From Atrichornis clamosus (lineage: Eukaryota; Chordata; Aves; Passeriformes; Menuridae), in assembly GCA_013400975.1 (NCBI GenBank), contig WBMZ01011587.1, forward strand, positions 215,931 to 279,930: a stretch of 64,000 nucleotides of DNA. The letters run 5' to 3'. A program made the position numbers and the translations under genes. Shown piece by piece: positions 31,101 to 40,622 of the stretch (positions are counted from its first letter, which is position 1; each line of letters begins with the position of its first letter). Below the pieces are notes generated by a model, which was not told the DNA's origin, did no database searches, and was given only the letters and a program-made list of their open reading frames with translations.

Positions 31101-34100
31101 ACTGAAAACTCTAGAAAACAGTATTAATCTTACACAGATCAAATCGAGAATAGGTTGCAAGAGCAGCAAGTTGTTAGGCTTTCCCACATTTGTGTAAGGA
31201 AGTGTCAAACCCTCAAGAGGTTGTCTTTAAGGTATTTCAGGGTGAACTGAAAGGATATACCAATTAAAATTGTTTACTCTTAATGCACCTTACCAGCTTC
31301 CTAATATTGTCACATTTTAAAAGTACACTTGTTCTCCTTCATACTGCAAAGGAACTCAGAAACCAGAGAGAGCCATTAACAGCCTTGGTGTTGAAATAAT
31401 ACATGATGTGCCTTTGAACATATTACAGAAAATGGAAAAAAGTTTTATTAGATATTGAAAGGGACTATCATCATTTTATTACCTACTGAAACTCTACCAT
31501 CCTGGGTAATCTATGAGTTGTCATTTTCTTGGCAGTATTACTTTTTCTTCTGAAGTATCTAAAAAGACTACTGGTGAGCCACTGGAATTGTTCACTTGGA
31601 CCATACACATTGTACGAATGAAGCTGAAGCAAAACTTATCACTTCTTTTTTTCCTTCTCAGTTCCACTATCAAGGATTTTGGATTTTTTTTATTAGCTAC
31701 GCAAACATTATACTACTTCCTCTATACTTTTAAGACTGGTGACAGAAGCTAAGGCCTACCAAATTAGCTGCACATTCACAGAAGGAATATCAACCTTCCC
31801 ACCCACCTATCCCTACTTCTGGAAGATGGCATTCATTAGTCTCTTCAGCATAAAACTACCAAAGAGATGAATATATACAATGCAAATATTCCACAACACC
31901 TTCTGGTATGAGGTATCTACTGGTCTGCTGTGTGACTGTTTTCTAGAGTATCATCACAGAAGTGTTACATAGAAGCAGATCTTCAGTCCATGTAACAGCA
32001 GAATCTGGTCAAACAAGGATGTACACATAAAATGCAGAATTAAGTATCAGATTCTTTTATCAACAGGTTACAACTAATTATTTTTAAGAGGACCTTATTA
32101 ATAGCAAAGCTGCAAATTCTGAGTCTAATCTGGAGGTATTTCAAAGCATTCCCTATGCTTGTTTAGATCTCCCTGAACAGGCTAGGGTTTTGAGAAAGGT
32201 CTTCAACTGGCCAAAGAGCAGAAACTAAACTTTACTAGAAGAAAAACTGCTTGATAATTTACTGTTTTGAGAATGTGAAACTACCCCAACACTCACCTTC
32301 AGAAAAGGTTGTTTTTAAAATACAGAACTACCCCTAATGAAATGGTCATTAATGCTTGGTATGCACTCAACAAGGACTGTGGGTTTTGGAGAAAGATTAA
32401 TTTGAATCAGCTTCCTCCTCACTCTCTTAACTAGTATAGTTAAGAGTCATTCAACAATGAAGTATTTTGTTGGTTCACCACCAAAAAAAAAAAAACCCAA
32501 AAAAAAGAAACTCTACCTAGAGGAAGAGTGCAGATCTCTACAAGTAAATGGAATTGGTGCAGAAGCTGGACCAACTAAACCCTTTACAGAAGGATAGTTA
32601 TGTGGTTATATACACGTAAGTGCACGAACAATTATCTGTAATACGTCTGAAAAGAAAGGACCTTTGAAGTTCAACGTTCTGAAATAAATCATGAAGACAA
32701 GATACCTTTATTTACAAAAGTAGCAGTGGCAGTGTATCAGTGTTCCTATGGTCCAGCTGCAGAAAGGTCCATTTGTTAGGAGTTGCTGTGTAACTTCAAA
32801 TGGACATAGACAGGCTTTGCTCTACTGAAAACATGCACGAAGCCAAATTTACACGTTATCACCTCTTACAATTACAGAAACATTGGTGTTCACCAGGAAT
32901 AATCAAGATGTTACAGCACTCCAAAATGTGTATTCTTTTACTTAAGTTACATGTGAAACTGAAACAATTCTGTACCAACTCACTAGTATTAACAGCACCT
33001 TTACTGGAGTTCTGTACCTTGTGTACCATTTGGATATTAAATCTGTACTCTGAAGCAATATATCACACTATTATCAACACACCAACTTTTTTGGTGCTTC
33101 GCATTGAAGCTTAGAATGAGCCATACCTAGTTTTCCTTTGAGTTCCCAAAAGATGTTAACTCAATCTTTGCATTGCTGCTTTCCACTAAAGCAACCTTGG
33201 TAACCAAAACGGAAACCAGCCTTTACAGCAGACACAGCCTCAGCACACAGCTGAAAAGCTCTATCCTGATATTCCAGTTAGCTCTCATATCACATGTACA
33301 TTAGAAAAGTTAGACTGACCAGACCTAACACAATTAGAATACTACTCTATTTTACATGATGCCTTATTTTAATGTATACAGTAGTCTTGTTACAGCAATC
33401 CTTACTACTTCCACATTCTTCTGGACACATCTGGGGGTTGGGGGAGAAAAAAACCCACAACGAACATATAACAAGTTGATAAAAAAATAAGAGTAGAATA
33501 AAACAGAAGGATGCTTCATAGAAAAATGAAGCTATAAAGCTTAAAATAGAACACCTGCTACTAGAAGTCTTAAAAGCTGTACAGTTGCCACAAATTTTTA
33601 TGAGGAATGTATTTCCATTATAAATGTGCATACCTTTACTTTGCTACAAAGAATGGCAAACTTATTCACATATGACTTCAGAAACAGAATTTACTTCTGT
33701 GATAGCACTTTGTAAGTGGAGATACTACCAACACGTGACTTAGAGCTAATCTATCACAAGCTTAATTTGGATTTATGGTTTCCTTTCAACTATCCTGTTA
33801 GGAAGCTTAACGTACCCATTCCACACACACATATCAAAAAAAAGAAAAAACAAAAAAGAAAAAAATGCAGGAATTTGTGCTCAGCATTTTTTATAAAACA
33901 GCCCTGCTAGGACACACCTCTGTATCTGTGAATGCTTTAAACGCTGGCACACCCCAGAGCACATGTGTGCAAGCAGATACTGCCCAACATCTTGAGGCAG
34001 AGCCAGAATACACTGATCACTTTCCTCCATGAAAGCCCGTTTTATTTTGGTTACTCTACAACTAAGGGCTCTGAAAGGCAAAACCGATTTCTTGCCAGTT

Positions 34101-34493
34101 TTTGGGACTCAATATCATAATCTCCTATTCTCTAGCAGTTTATCCACACCAGAAGGGACTGGCCAACAAAACGATGGTGTTGAATTCAGGAAGAAGCCCA
34201 AGACGCCCTAGGCATAGTCCCTGCGGCCCGAGGAAGGGAGGGGGCACAAGAGTCACCCCAGGCCAGGAAGCAATGCCAGGCGCCGGAGCACGCAGCTACC
34301 CCTAGACCCCAACGGGGCGGCCCTAGCGAGGCCTGCACAGGCTCCCAAGGCAAAAGGAGATAGAAAGCGGGTACCCCTCCTCCCCCCGCACCCCTCGGCG
34401 CCAGGCCACACAGAAGGCCGGGAGCTCCGGGCCGGCGCTGCCAGTCCTCCTTCCCCCATTCCTCCCAGCTCCCACCGACCTGGAGACGGCCAT
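976..34493 (-). CDS. BTAF1: BTAF1, TBP-associated factor 172 (Mot1 homologue), 5' 25 exons, partial
   Basis: This gene encodes the SWI2/SNF2 ATPase that binds TBP and removes it from DNA in the nucleus (part of B-TFIID). Twenty-five exons, each bounded by AG and GT, join into one frame of 1214 codons. The protein starts MAVSR and contains remembered human BTAF1 landmarks in order: [32 protein letters not shown] (nuclear localisation-type), [64 protein letters not shown] and [11 protein letters not shown]. This portion is the HEAT-repeat array that embraces TBP. The human protein is about 1849 residues, so roughly the last 635, with the helicase motifs, are encoded left of base 1. Intron 1 is 9.4 kb. 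The start has a strong context (G at -3, G at +4). The exon 7/8 linker is about six residues shorter than in human. The frame is intact, so the gene is probably functional. Confidence 0.97.
1521..1722 (-). CDS. BTAF1: BTAF1 exon 24 (residues 1098-1165)
   Basis: Encodes [67 protein letters not shown]. 202 bases. Donor GTATCC; the split Cys codon T|GT with exon 25 restores EALACVMEQLD. Confidence 0.96.
1723..3588 (-). other. BTAF1 intron 23
   Basis: AT-rich intron. Apart from the old LINE fragment near 2620-2860 and a short TA/TG-rich run near 2400-2430, nothing is recognised. Confidence 0.8.
2620..2860 (-). mobile_element. ancient CR1/L3-like LINE fragment
   Basis: Read on the plus strand, it has degraded matches to the antisense of the CR1 3' coding end: TTGCCCTTCTCTG, GTACTGCACACAG, AGGATAACTTTCTTGCTCC and then ACAGAACTATCC ... 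ACTCCAGGATCTTTC. These are remembered landmarks of old amniote CR1/L3 copies. Many substitutions indicate great age; boundaries are approximate. Confidence 0.55.
3589..3698 (-). CDS. BTAF1: BTAF1 exon 23 (residues 1061-1097)
   Basis: Encodes [37 protein letters not shown]. 110 bases; donor GTAATC. Confidence 0.95.
3790..3943 (-). CDS. BTAF1: BTAF1 exon 22 (residues 1010-1061)
   Basis: Encodes [51 protein letters not shown]. 154 bases; donor GTAATT. The next intron is only 91 bases. Confidence 0.95.
4885..5075 (-). CDS. BTAF1: BTAF1 exon 21 (residues 946-1009)
   Basis: Encodes [40 protein letters not shown] and DLPTGSSG to LDE. 191 bases. Donor GTACAC is non-consensus after GT; the phase fits exon 22 exactly. 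Confidence 0.95.
5841..5879. repeat. 21-bp tandem duplication
   Basis: The 18-base word taagtgaaatgtggtcat occurs at 5841-5858 and again at 5862-5879, a period of 21 bases with two copies, inside BTAF1 intron 20. Otherwise that intron (5076-6089) shows nothing. Confidence 0.85.
6090..6516 (-). CDS. BTAF1: BTAF1 exon 20 (residues 804-946)
   Basis: The longest BTAF1 exon here (427 bases). It encodes [80 protein letters not shown] and ends ENSKG. Donor GTAGGA. Confidence 0.96.
7411..7614 (-). CDS. BTAF1: BTAF1 exon 19 (residues 736-803)
   Basis: Encodes [40 protein letters not shown] and on to TIDQAHEL. 204 bases, phase 0 at both ends; donor GTAAGT. Confidence 0.96.
8085..8259 (-). CDS. BTAF1: BTAF1 exon 18 (residues 677-735)
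   Basis: Encodes [58 protein letters not shown]. 175 bases; donor GTAGGA. Confidence 0.96.
8426..8568 (-). CDS. BTAF1: BTAF1 exon 17 (residues 630-677)
   Basis: Encodes [48 protein letters not shown]. 143 bases. Donor GTCAGT; Lys 677 is split AA|G with exon 18. Confidence 0.94.
9157..9306 (-). CDS. BTAF1: BTAF1 exon 16 (residues 580-629)
   Basis: Encodes [50 protein letters not shown]. 150 bases, phase 0 at both ends; donor GTAAGT. Confidence 0.96.
9545..9649 (-). CDS. BTAF1: BTAF1 exon 15 (residues 545-579)
   Basis: Encodes [20 protein letters not shown] and [14 protein letters not shown]. 105 bases, separated from exon 14 by only 76 bases of intron. Confidence 0.95.
9726..9846 (-). CDS. 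BTAF1: BTAF1 exon 14 (residues 504-544)
   Basis: Encodes [41 protein letters not shown]. Identical to the remembered human segment apart from K for R in VRRAAL. 121 bases; donor GTAAGT. Confidence 0.96.
10995..11119 (-). CDS. BTAF1: BTAF1 exon 13 (residues 463-504)
   Basis: Encodes [40 protein letters not shown] and C. 125 bases, ending two bases into the Ser codon completed by exon 14. Confidence 0.95.
11230..11370 (-). CDS. BTAF1: BTAF1 exon 12 (residues 416-462)
   Basis: Encodes [47 protein letters not shown], a canonical HEAT repeat with DDDVR. 141 bases; donor GTGACT. Confidence 0.96.
11914..12090 (-). CDS. BTAF1: BTAF1 exon 11 (residues 357-415)
   Basis: Encodes [20 protein letters not shown], then [20 protein letters not shown] and [10 protein letters not shown]. 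Two further HEAT units with the recurring WEVRHG motif. 177 bases, phase 0 at both ends. Confidence 0.96.
12349..12444 (-). CDS. BTAF1: BTAF1 exon 10 (residues 325-356)
   Basis: A 96-base exon encoding [32 protein letters not shown]. Phase 0 at both ends; donor GTAAGT. Confidence 0.95.
12445..14510 (-). other. BTAF1 intron 9
   Basis: A 2.1-kb intron whose main content is a 580-bp LTR inserted antisense to the gene (12689-13268). The rest is unrecognised. Confidence 0.85.
12689..13268 (+). mobile_element. solo LTR of an avian endogenous retrovirus (TguLTR5-like)
   Basis: Starts TG and ends CA. Flanked by GCTAG (12684-12688) and GCTGG (13269-13273), a 5-bp target duplication with one mismatch. 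It contains a TATA box (TATATAAA, 12951), an ATTAAA poly(A) signal (13141-13146) and landmark phrases I recall from a songbird LTR family: GCTGGTGCAGTGCTGTGTTT, CTCATGCTCTGCCAGTGAGG, TTATATTGTGCA and CAACACACGAGTTTCACTTT. No internal viral sequence is present, so it is a recombined solo LTR. It is inserted opposite to BTAF1 transcription. The family name is from memory. Confidence 0.85.
14511..14600 (-). CDS. BTAF1: BTAF1 exon 9 (residues 295-324)
   Basis: A 90-base exon encoding [30 protein letters not shown]. It completes the WEVRHG HEAT motif begun in exon 8. Acceptor CTAG, donor GTAAGT. Confidence 0.95.
14601..16767 (-). other. BTAF1 intron 8
   Basis: A 2.2-kb AT-rich intron. No coding exon, RNA gene or repeat family recognised. 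Confidence 0.7.
16768..16836 (-). CDS. BTAF1: BTAF1 exon 8 (residues 272-294)
   Basis: A 69-base exon encoding [18 protein letters not shown] and NPSWE. Both ends are phase 0. Too short to stand out as an open frame; found by homology to the human [13 protein letters not shown] segment. Confidence 0.94.
18108..18219 (-). CDS. BTAF1: BTAF1 exon 7 (residues 234-271)
   Basis: Encodes [19 protein letters not shown] and a variable acidic end AQEE. It contains the KRRK nuclear-localisation-type motif. 112 bases; donor GTATGA. The acidic linker after INQ is about six residues shorter than the remembered human sequence. Confidence 0.94.
18886..19022 (-). CDS. BTAF1: BTAF1 exon 6 (residues 189-234)
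   Basis: Encodes [17 protein letters not shown] followed by the basic stretch [20 protein letters not shown], a likely part of the nuclear localisation or DNA-contact surface. 137 bases; donor GTATAA. Confidence 0.95.
19319..19482 (-). CDS. BTAF1: BTAF1 exon 5 (residues 134-188)
   Basis: Encodes [40 protein letters not shown] and VNKQP. 164 bases. Two overlapping donors are visible; only the upstream GTAGGT keeps frame with exon 6 (P|TLQAAEL), so it was chosen over the GTAAAA four bases further on. Confidence 0.94.
19483..21262 (-). other. BTAF1 intron 4
   Basis: A 1.8-kb AT-rich intron with a GTTTT-rich low-complexity run near 19908-19935. Nothing else recognised. Confidence 0.7.
21263..21409 (-). 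CDS. BTAF1: BTAF1 exon 4 (residues 85-134)
   Basis: Encodes the segment containing [19 protein letters not shown] and [12 protein letters not shown]. 147 bases; acceptor CTAG, donor GTATCT. Very similar to the human exon as remembered. Confidence 0.95.
22107..22183 (+). mobile_element. CR1 LINE 3' tail
   Basis: Contains GGGTTGAAACTAGATGA, then GATCTTTCCAATCCAGACTA and the terminal octamer-type repeat TTCTATTATTCTATGA. This is the sense-strand 3' end typical of bird CR1 elements, moderately diverged and 5' truncated. Confidence 0.8.
22250..22960 (+). mobile_element. ancient CR1 ORF2 relic
   Basis: Broken reading frames on the plus strand still give CR1 reverse-transcriptase landmarks. ACATTTAAAAGCTTTTGGCA resembles the DFQKAFD motif, a stretch reading GDTKL resembles FADDTKL, and [11 protein letters not shown] is followed by a degraded EYCVQF (TVCSSV) region. 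Stops and frameshifts are numerous, so it is a dead copy. Boundaries are approximate. Confidence 0.7.
23563..23685 (-). mobile_element. tRNA-Ile-derived SINE with CR1-like tail (TguSINE1-like), 5' truncated
   Basis: On the plus strand the order is a CR1-like tail (cacagaatctcaggatag ... gagttggaagggacacag) followed by antisense tRNA-Ile sequence (tggcccatacagggattgaa, cccatgaccatggcattatt, agcacatgc). The tRNA part keeps the B-box region and the anticodon stem and stops there. This architecture matches the zebra finch SINE as I remember it. Confidence 0.75.
23793..23907 (-). CDS. BTAF1: BTAF1 exon 3 (residues 47-85)
   Basis: Encodes [20 protein letters not shown] and then VKNVPEWNP, the second HEAT unit. 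115 bases. The donor GTGCTC is a weak GT site, but the phase joins exactly to exon 4 (G|AA). Confidence 0.95.
24964..25087 (-). CDS. BTAF1: BTAF1 exon 2 (residues 5-46)
   Basis: Encodes [19 protein letters not shown] onward to LLSK, the first HEAT helices. Acceptor TTTAG, donor GTAAGC. 124 bases, ends in phase 0. It is 9.4 kb from exon 1. Confidence 0.95.
25088..34479 (-). other. BTAF1 intron 1 (9.4 kb)
   Basis: The largest intron. It contains an ERVK-like solo LTR (27913-28184), A-rich low-complexity runs near 27262-27300, 32480-32511 and 33836-33866, and otherwise AT-rich sequence. A more GC-balanced stretch at about 28700-29650 was examined on both strands; it gives only short open frames that I do not recognise. 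No hidden exon was needed to keep the BTAF1 frame. Confidence 0.8.
27913..28184 (-). mobile_element. ERVK-like solo LTR (272 bp)
   Basis: Read on the minus strand it begins TGTGGTAACACAG and ends CAGCGACA. An exact 6-bp target duplication, ATTTTT, lies at 27907-27912 and 28185-28190. It carries a TATATAAG box (about 27998-28006) and an AATAAA signal (27978-27983) about 20 bases downstream, an arrangement consistent with a short R region. TG...CA ends with a 6-bp duplication fit the ERVK (betaretrovirus-like) class. No internal viral genes. It lies in the same orientation as BTAF1. I do not know its family name. Confidence 0.8.
34480..34493 (-). CDS. BTAF1: BTAF1 coding exon 1 (residues 1-5)
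   Basis: Fourteen coding bases give MAVS plus two bases of an Arg codon, then the donor GTCGGT. The ATG lies in a strong initiation context inside the CpG island. The reading MAVS-R then LDRLF matches the remembered human N-terminus. Confidence 0.93.
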
Positions 34494-34499
34494 GGCCGC

Positions 34500-35480
34500 C
34501 CGGAGCCGGGCCTGGCTGACGGCGGGCGGCGGGACGAGGGGGCCGGGGCGCTGCCCGGGAGGAGGGCGCAGGGCCTCGCTCGGGCCTGGGGCGCCGCAGC
34601 CGGCCTCGGCCCCGCCGGCGATCCGCGGGCAGCGGCTGAGCGCGGCAGTGGCCGGAGTCGCTCGGAGTGTCGCTCCCCCAGGCGGGGCGGCAGCAGCGCG
34701 GGCAGGAGCGGCGAAGGACCCTCGGAGCACGGGTTAAAGCCTCGATTCCCCCATCACCGGGGCGAAGCCCAATGCCTGGTTTTATATGAGCAGCCATCTT
34801 GTATTTATTCCCTTCCTCCATGAGAGCCGCTTCCTGATTGGCAAGAGAGCCCAGCCGCAGCCAATGGCGGAAGCGCTTCTAAGAGCGAAGAGGGCGGGAG
34901 CGCGAGCACCCGCACTGAGCAGGATCGGCCATGGAGCCCGCCGGGCCGGCTAGGGGGGTGCCGGCCTCTGCCAGGGCGTTCCATCTGCATGGCGGTGGGA
35001 GGGGGGGAGCTTAAAAGAGAGCGCCCTAGTTCCCCATCCTGAGGAGAGAACAGGGGCACCACAACATGGAGTAAATGCCTTTCTTTCTAGGTCCACTGGG
35101 TGATGGCACTTCTGCCCCGCCAACACGGCGGGAGAGGGCAGTCGGTACTCCCTGAACTCACGCCGCACCCCTCTCTTACTGCCTCTCGGCCATGCCCGAT
35201 ATTGCGGCGCGAACCCTTGGCCCGCGGGACTACAACTCCCGGCGTGCCCCCGTCGCCGCCGAGCCGGGCCGCCCCGCCGTCATTGCGGGCGGGCGCTGCT
35301 CTGGTGCTCCTACAGTGAGGGCTGCTTGTAACACAGGGGTTGTAACCCTTAAGGGTTTGTTAATCAGCACCAGCCACCCCGGGCAGCGTGGGAAACACCT
35401 GCTCAGCTCGGTCACGGCGCCTCCGTGAGCGGCCGCGTTCCTTCCCGCTTTCTGCCATCGCCCCAGCTGGGACAGCGGTC
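34500..35480. promoter_or_regulatory. CpG-island promoter of BTAF1
   Basis: GC-rich and CpG-dense, unlike the surrounding AT-rich DNA. Toward BTAF1 (minus strand) there are a CCAAT box (34837-34841), a plus-strand CCAAT (34861-34865), a GC box (34891-34899), a YY1-like CAAGATGGCTG (34792-34802) and a TATATAAAA-like element (about 34779-34787). A ZNF143-type site lies at 35229-35247. The start of transcription is probably near 34.75 kb, which would leave about 250 bases of 5' UTR. This is inference from motifs. Confidence 0.75.
35229..35247 (+). promoter_or_regulatory. ZNF143/Staf-type binding site
   Basis: ACTACAACTCCCGGCGTGC matches the remembered ACTACAATTCCCAGCATGC consensus with three differences. 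It sits in the CpG island about 740 bases upstream of the BTAF1 start codon. Such sites mark housekeeping and bidirectional promoters. Confidence 0.75.
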
Positions 35481-38400
35481 CGTCCTCCCAGCCCGGAGGG
35501 CCCCAGGCGGTGCTGAAAGATCCCTGGGATCCAGCCCGGCAGTGCTCCTTGTTCCGGGCAAGCACACTAGACTCCCAAGTGGGCGCTATCAGCTTCCATC
35601 AGATCCCGATTAAGAAATGAGCCTTCGACTAATCATTTAAATTAATGGTCCCAGACTGGTACATAAAGTTAGTTGACGTACGTAACCTTTCATGTGATAA
35701 GTTGGAAACAAAATAATGGATTTTTCTTTCCTGTAAGTGATGGCATAAACTTGGATAAACACATGAATTTGCATAACGCTGTATGATAAAGTTTTCCTCT
35801 GAGGCCCATTGTGGCGTGTATTTCATACCCAACCCTTCTAGAGGGACTTCGCCTTGCCCCAGCCTTTTTGGATGGTTTCCTCTCAGAGTTAACTCCTTAT
35901 GTATGGGCTCACTCAGTCCTTCCCCGCTAGCACATATTCCAAACACGCATACTAACGCTGTCTGCATGATCATGGTCTTTTTACAGTTCTGTAAACAAGA
36001 CACTGGGATATAATGCTTCAATCTATCTTTATCCATGCGGATCCAGCCTGTACATCAGTCCTTCCCAGGGACTGATGCTTTTTTTCCCAAGTTTTCCCAG
36101 GGTGCTGCTTTCCTGTCTGTTTCCTCTCCTGTCCTTTGGTGGGGGATCTGTGGTGACTGGGAGTTGGCATTAAAGTGGCCCCAAACACCGGCAATGTGAG
36201 TCAGCCTGAGGCCTCTGCAGCACGGAGTGTGGTCAGAGCAAACCACAGACTTGTGTTTCAGTGGTAGAGATGGTTTTTGTCACAGTACTACACTCAATGA
36301 TCCAGGTAATGCCTTTTGACTGTCACAGCTCTGTAATGTATGTAATGCCTGTAAATGCATTAACTGTATTTAAATAATACTGTAAATAATTCTGTAGCAG
36401 AATACACACAAGAAGTACAGGGAGTTTAGCTGGAGGCCAAGAGCCTCTTACAAAAGTACTCCAAAAACTATGTACACCTTCTTTTCTGCCATTTCATGCC
36501 CTCCTGTTGCAGGTGCACCTGCCTGGGTCCCTAACCATGATTCCAGGCATGTGCCTGCTCCTGTCCCACCTGTGTATGTGTTTTCACATGATGGGGTGCA
36601 TGCTCTTTAGCCATGTGATGGGGAGGAATGGCAAGGAATTGGGGTAGGGAGCAGCAAGGAGCAGATTGAGGGTGGAGATATTTTTCTTGTATGTTTGATG
36701 CTGTTGACATGGATGCATAGCAAACATCCCTGATAGTATTTCCATGTTTGTTTAACCAGGAATCAGCAGTCATCCTGTTCTGCTGTGGGCTTTATTGAAA
36801 TGATCCTCAGGTGATACTTCCAATTCTAACATCCGCCTTCCTCTTAGGTTCCTTAAAATGAGTTTGTGCATTGTTTTAATAGTGGTCAAGGCAGAGGGAA
36901 CATCAAACATGCAGTAAAATTTGTTTTGAACAGCTCCTACCAGCTAAAAATAATTGCAGGGAAGATACTGGTGGTGGGTCTTATGCACTGAGTACTTGCT
37001 GAAATTATGATAAACTGCAGACCCAGCAAAACAAGCTGCAAAACACAGAAAGAATAATCTGTTATAGTAGGCATTCTGGACCAAAACACAATTCATTCAA
37101 GTTTCACACCATGTATTTTTTTATTTGGATGTGATGTTTATGTAAAGCACATCGTTACTTAACTATTCACCTATATCTTCTGCTCAATCCTTTTCCTACG
37201 CACTATAGAAACCAATTGTTCTTTGTCCACCATCTGTTCACCTGCTCTGTAAGTCACACCAATTTTTTTGGCATGTATGTTTTCTTTTGACCCATTTTTC
37301 AAGGAGTAGCTAAACATTTTCTTCCTTTTTCTTCTTCTGTTAAAAGAATCCTCCCTGCAAATCTGTTGTGTGCCAGTATTCTCTCTCCAGCCAGCTCCTA
37401 AATTAGATAAAACTCAATAATTTCACTCAGTTGGTATGCTTTAATCAGTACTTCCTGCATTTAACTCAACTGTGTTTATTTTGTTTTCTTCCTCCTGCCA
37501 ATTGTGTTCACTTGTGAACTCTTACTGCTTGGTCTGCAGATTCACAGCGACGGCAGCTGCGGTATGAGCTCTGTCCACTGCCAGAGCCCAGGGAGAAATG
37601 GTGCAGCCTCCACGTGCTACAGCTGTGCAAATAGCAGATAACAGAGGCACAGTTTTTCAAGTGGAATCCCTCCTGATTATACCAGACATAACATAATCTT
37701 TTACATGTTCTAGTCTTTTAGAAGACTAACTTCCAGTTAAGTTTTTTGTGTCCTGAAGGTTTGTAGATTTGTATTGCTTAGGATCACACCAGCCTCTCTG
37801 TTGTGGTAGTTATAACATTTGATGCCTTATAGTCTGGTAAAAAAAAATTATTTTCATAATAGTTTGCATGTATTTTAGTGTCTATGTTATTTGATTTCTA
37901 AATTCCCTTGGAAATCTTGTCTGAAGTTAGTCTTAGAAGCTTGCCCCCGCTTAACACTTTCTTCAGCACTTCTCTGCTGGCGTCTTAATCACTATCATTA
38001 TTTTGATAATCTGGGGAAAAATTTCTCTGAGATACATTTATGTATTACGAATTTATGCAAATAAACTGTGCAGGATCTTTGCAACATGTATTTCTTAATG
38101 ATGCTTTCTGTTCTGAGGTCTGCAAACTAACTAGTTACCTTGTAGACTATTTCTAACATACTTTAAAATTCTTATCTATTTTGATAAGAATTCTTACTGT
38201 TTCTTCTACAAGTATTATTTAATCTTCCTTGTTTGTATTTGACATTTTATCTCTGTAGGTTAGGCCCCTCTTTACTAGTGTTGTTAAAATCAGACTACTG
38301 ATTGCTGAAGGATATTTTTTTCTTGAATAATCTTTTGTTTCTTGCTAATTAATACTTTTTATTGCTATTCTGCTTAATTTTTATTTAAAGGTGTATTTAT

Positions 38401-40622
38401 TTTTTATCATCTAAGCTTCACTAGTTTCCATGCCAACTCTCATGCTTTAAATTGTCTTATTTTTAGTCCAAGGAGGTTTTTTTTAGTAGCTGTGCAACCT
38501 TCCTGAAAGCCTCTTAAAAAATGGCAATTTGTACATGGCCTTCCTTTTAAGTTCTTCACAATAAGTGGTGGTGGCTGGAGGCTGACTGATAACTCTCATA
38601 GTTTAAAAGCACCTCAGAGATAACAATGAAATGCTGTATTCTGAGAGACAAATCAGGGCAGAGGCACCTACCCACAACACAGAGCAGCAACATTTCTGAA
38701 AAAAGTTTGATGGGCTCCCATTTCTCAACATCAAACAGGATCGCAATAACCATCAGTTAGTGAAAACCACCAACATGTAAAAGATTCCAAATGTCACCAG
38801 AGCTGTGTAATTCTCTCATTAGATTTCATTACCTCTGATCGTATTTAACATTGTCAATTTGGGACGATTTTCCTGAATGAGGAGCTCCTGATGTGACAAA
38901 TAGAGAGGGAAAACTTGTGAATCTCTTTTTGTGATTTTCTGCTCCCAGGGATTTTATCTCATGAGATGGCATGGACTTGTTCAGAACTGTTGCTTCTTGC
39001 CCATCTCCATTTTAAACAGATATTCTGTACAATTGATCAACCTTGTTGTACAAGGTTGTACAACCACCTTGTTTTTGTTAGTTGTGGCCTGTAATTTCTC
39101 CGGCATTTAGTTCCATGATCCTAAACTTCCCATTTTCTAACTCAGTTCTACTTTCCCCCCTATCTTATAATAGATGAAGACTTAAATTACTGATATTCCT
39201 TGGAAACTCTTTATGCATAAAAACTGTAAGTTTCTTAGTTTTGTCTTGCTGTTATCCATGTTCCTAAGTTAAATAAATATTTTATAGTTTGGGTAGTTTA
39301 TTGTTCCTGTGGCATGATTTTTAGGAAATGGTATTATCTATCTGTTTCTCAGAGTTGTTCTTTTTTTCAAACAAACTTTTATATTTACTTTTAAATCCTC
39401 CCTCTTTTGACCTCTCTGTGCATGGTGTTATTAGGAACTGCACCACTTTCTATGTCAAGAAAGTAACTAAAGTAAATTTACATTCACTAAATCCAATTCG
39501 TAAACTCTGAAGTATTAAGAGATTAACAGTAGTAACTCGCATTGACAATTTCATCTTTATACCTGCTCTCTCACTGACATTCAGGAGTGCAGAGATCTCC
39601 ATTTATATACAGAAAGGTATACATATATATGTGTTTATAATGCACCTATACATACATTTATACACAGATATACATACATATATAAAAATGAATTTAATAT
39701 TTCATGTCCAGAAAGACACTGAAGAGGAGAAAAGCTCATGTCAAGTATCTAATTTGGCTTGTTTGGATCAAGGTAACAGGCAAAAAAGAGCCAGTTAGAG
39801 ACAAAGAGAAGTGGAAATAACGAGGTCAAACTCTTCCTACAAATCTGCAGGTCCTTCTACATAGGCCTATGGAAAAATGCAATATGCAAATAACATGAGA
39901 GAAACAAGTAGAGACCTTTTATTAAGTTTTTCTATTATCTAAACTTGTGTGGCTTTAAGGATTTTTTTCCTCTATTTAATTTCAGTAGTCTGATTGTTCT
40001 TTATTTTTTCATGAGCTAATGCAAGAGGGACATTAGTCTGTGCAGTTTAAAAAAAAAAAGTGCATATAATTCCAGTGTGCACAAACTGAATACAAAGAGC
40101 ATAAATAGAAAAGCACCTCTGTCATCAGGGACATAAGGATTCAGAAACACACTATAATGCTGAATAAACAAGGCCAGAGGTTTCACATCTAGTCCAGCTC
40201 TTTCCAAAAGCTGTTGCTTTTCAAAGATAAAAAAGAAAGCTAATCTGTGGCTATCATCACAAGTTCGGCAGCAGTTAATGAGTTTAAATTAGATTTAAAA
40301 ACAAGTCTGGTGGACATACCCTTTGCTCTCTTTATATTTTACTATAACTCCTATATTTAAATGATAGAAAGCAATTAATGTTTTTCTTTTCTTTTAATTT
40401 GCAAGTACTATTTCTCAATATATTTTAGGCCTATGAAAGATTTCCAGCATGTAATGTGAATATTAGAATCTACTATTTACTCTATACCAGAATTGCTACT
40501 AAATAGCTACAACATGATGTAGGTACCGGGATATGCTGGTCCTATTTTTCATCTAGGGTGTGCATACAAGGATCAAGCAGCTTTAGCATTTGGATATACC
40601 AGTATATACTTTATTTACTTTA

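Noticed and set aside
34323..34730. possible upstream extension of BTAF1 in frame with MAVSR
   Set aside because: The frame is open upstream, but its 5' codon at 34730 is GTG, not ATG. The MAVSR start has a strong context and matches the known N-terminus.
34186..34821. 211-residue minus-strand open frame across the BTAF1 promoter and exon 1
   Set aside because: It is composed of Pro, Ala, Arg and Gly as expected from GC-rich DNA, is not in the MAVSR frame and has no recognisable domain. CpG islands often give such frames by chance.
39036..39070. overlapping inverted and direct repeats of TTGTACAA and AACCTTG
   Set aside because: Short, imperfect and in low-complexity intergenic DNA; no element structure around them.
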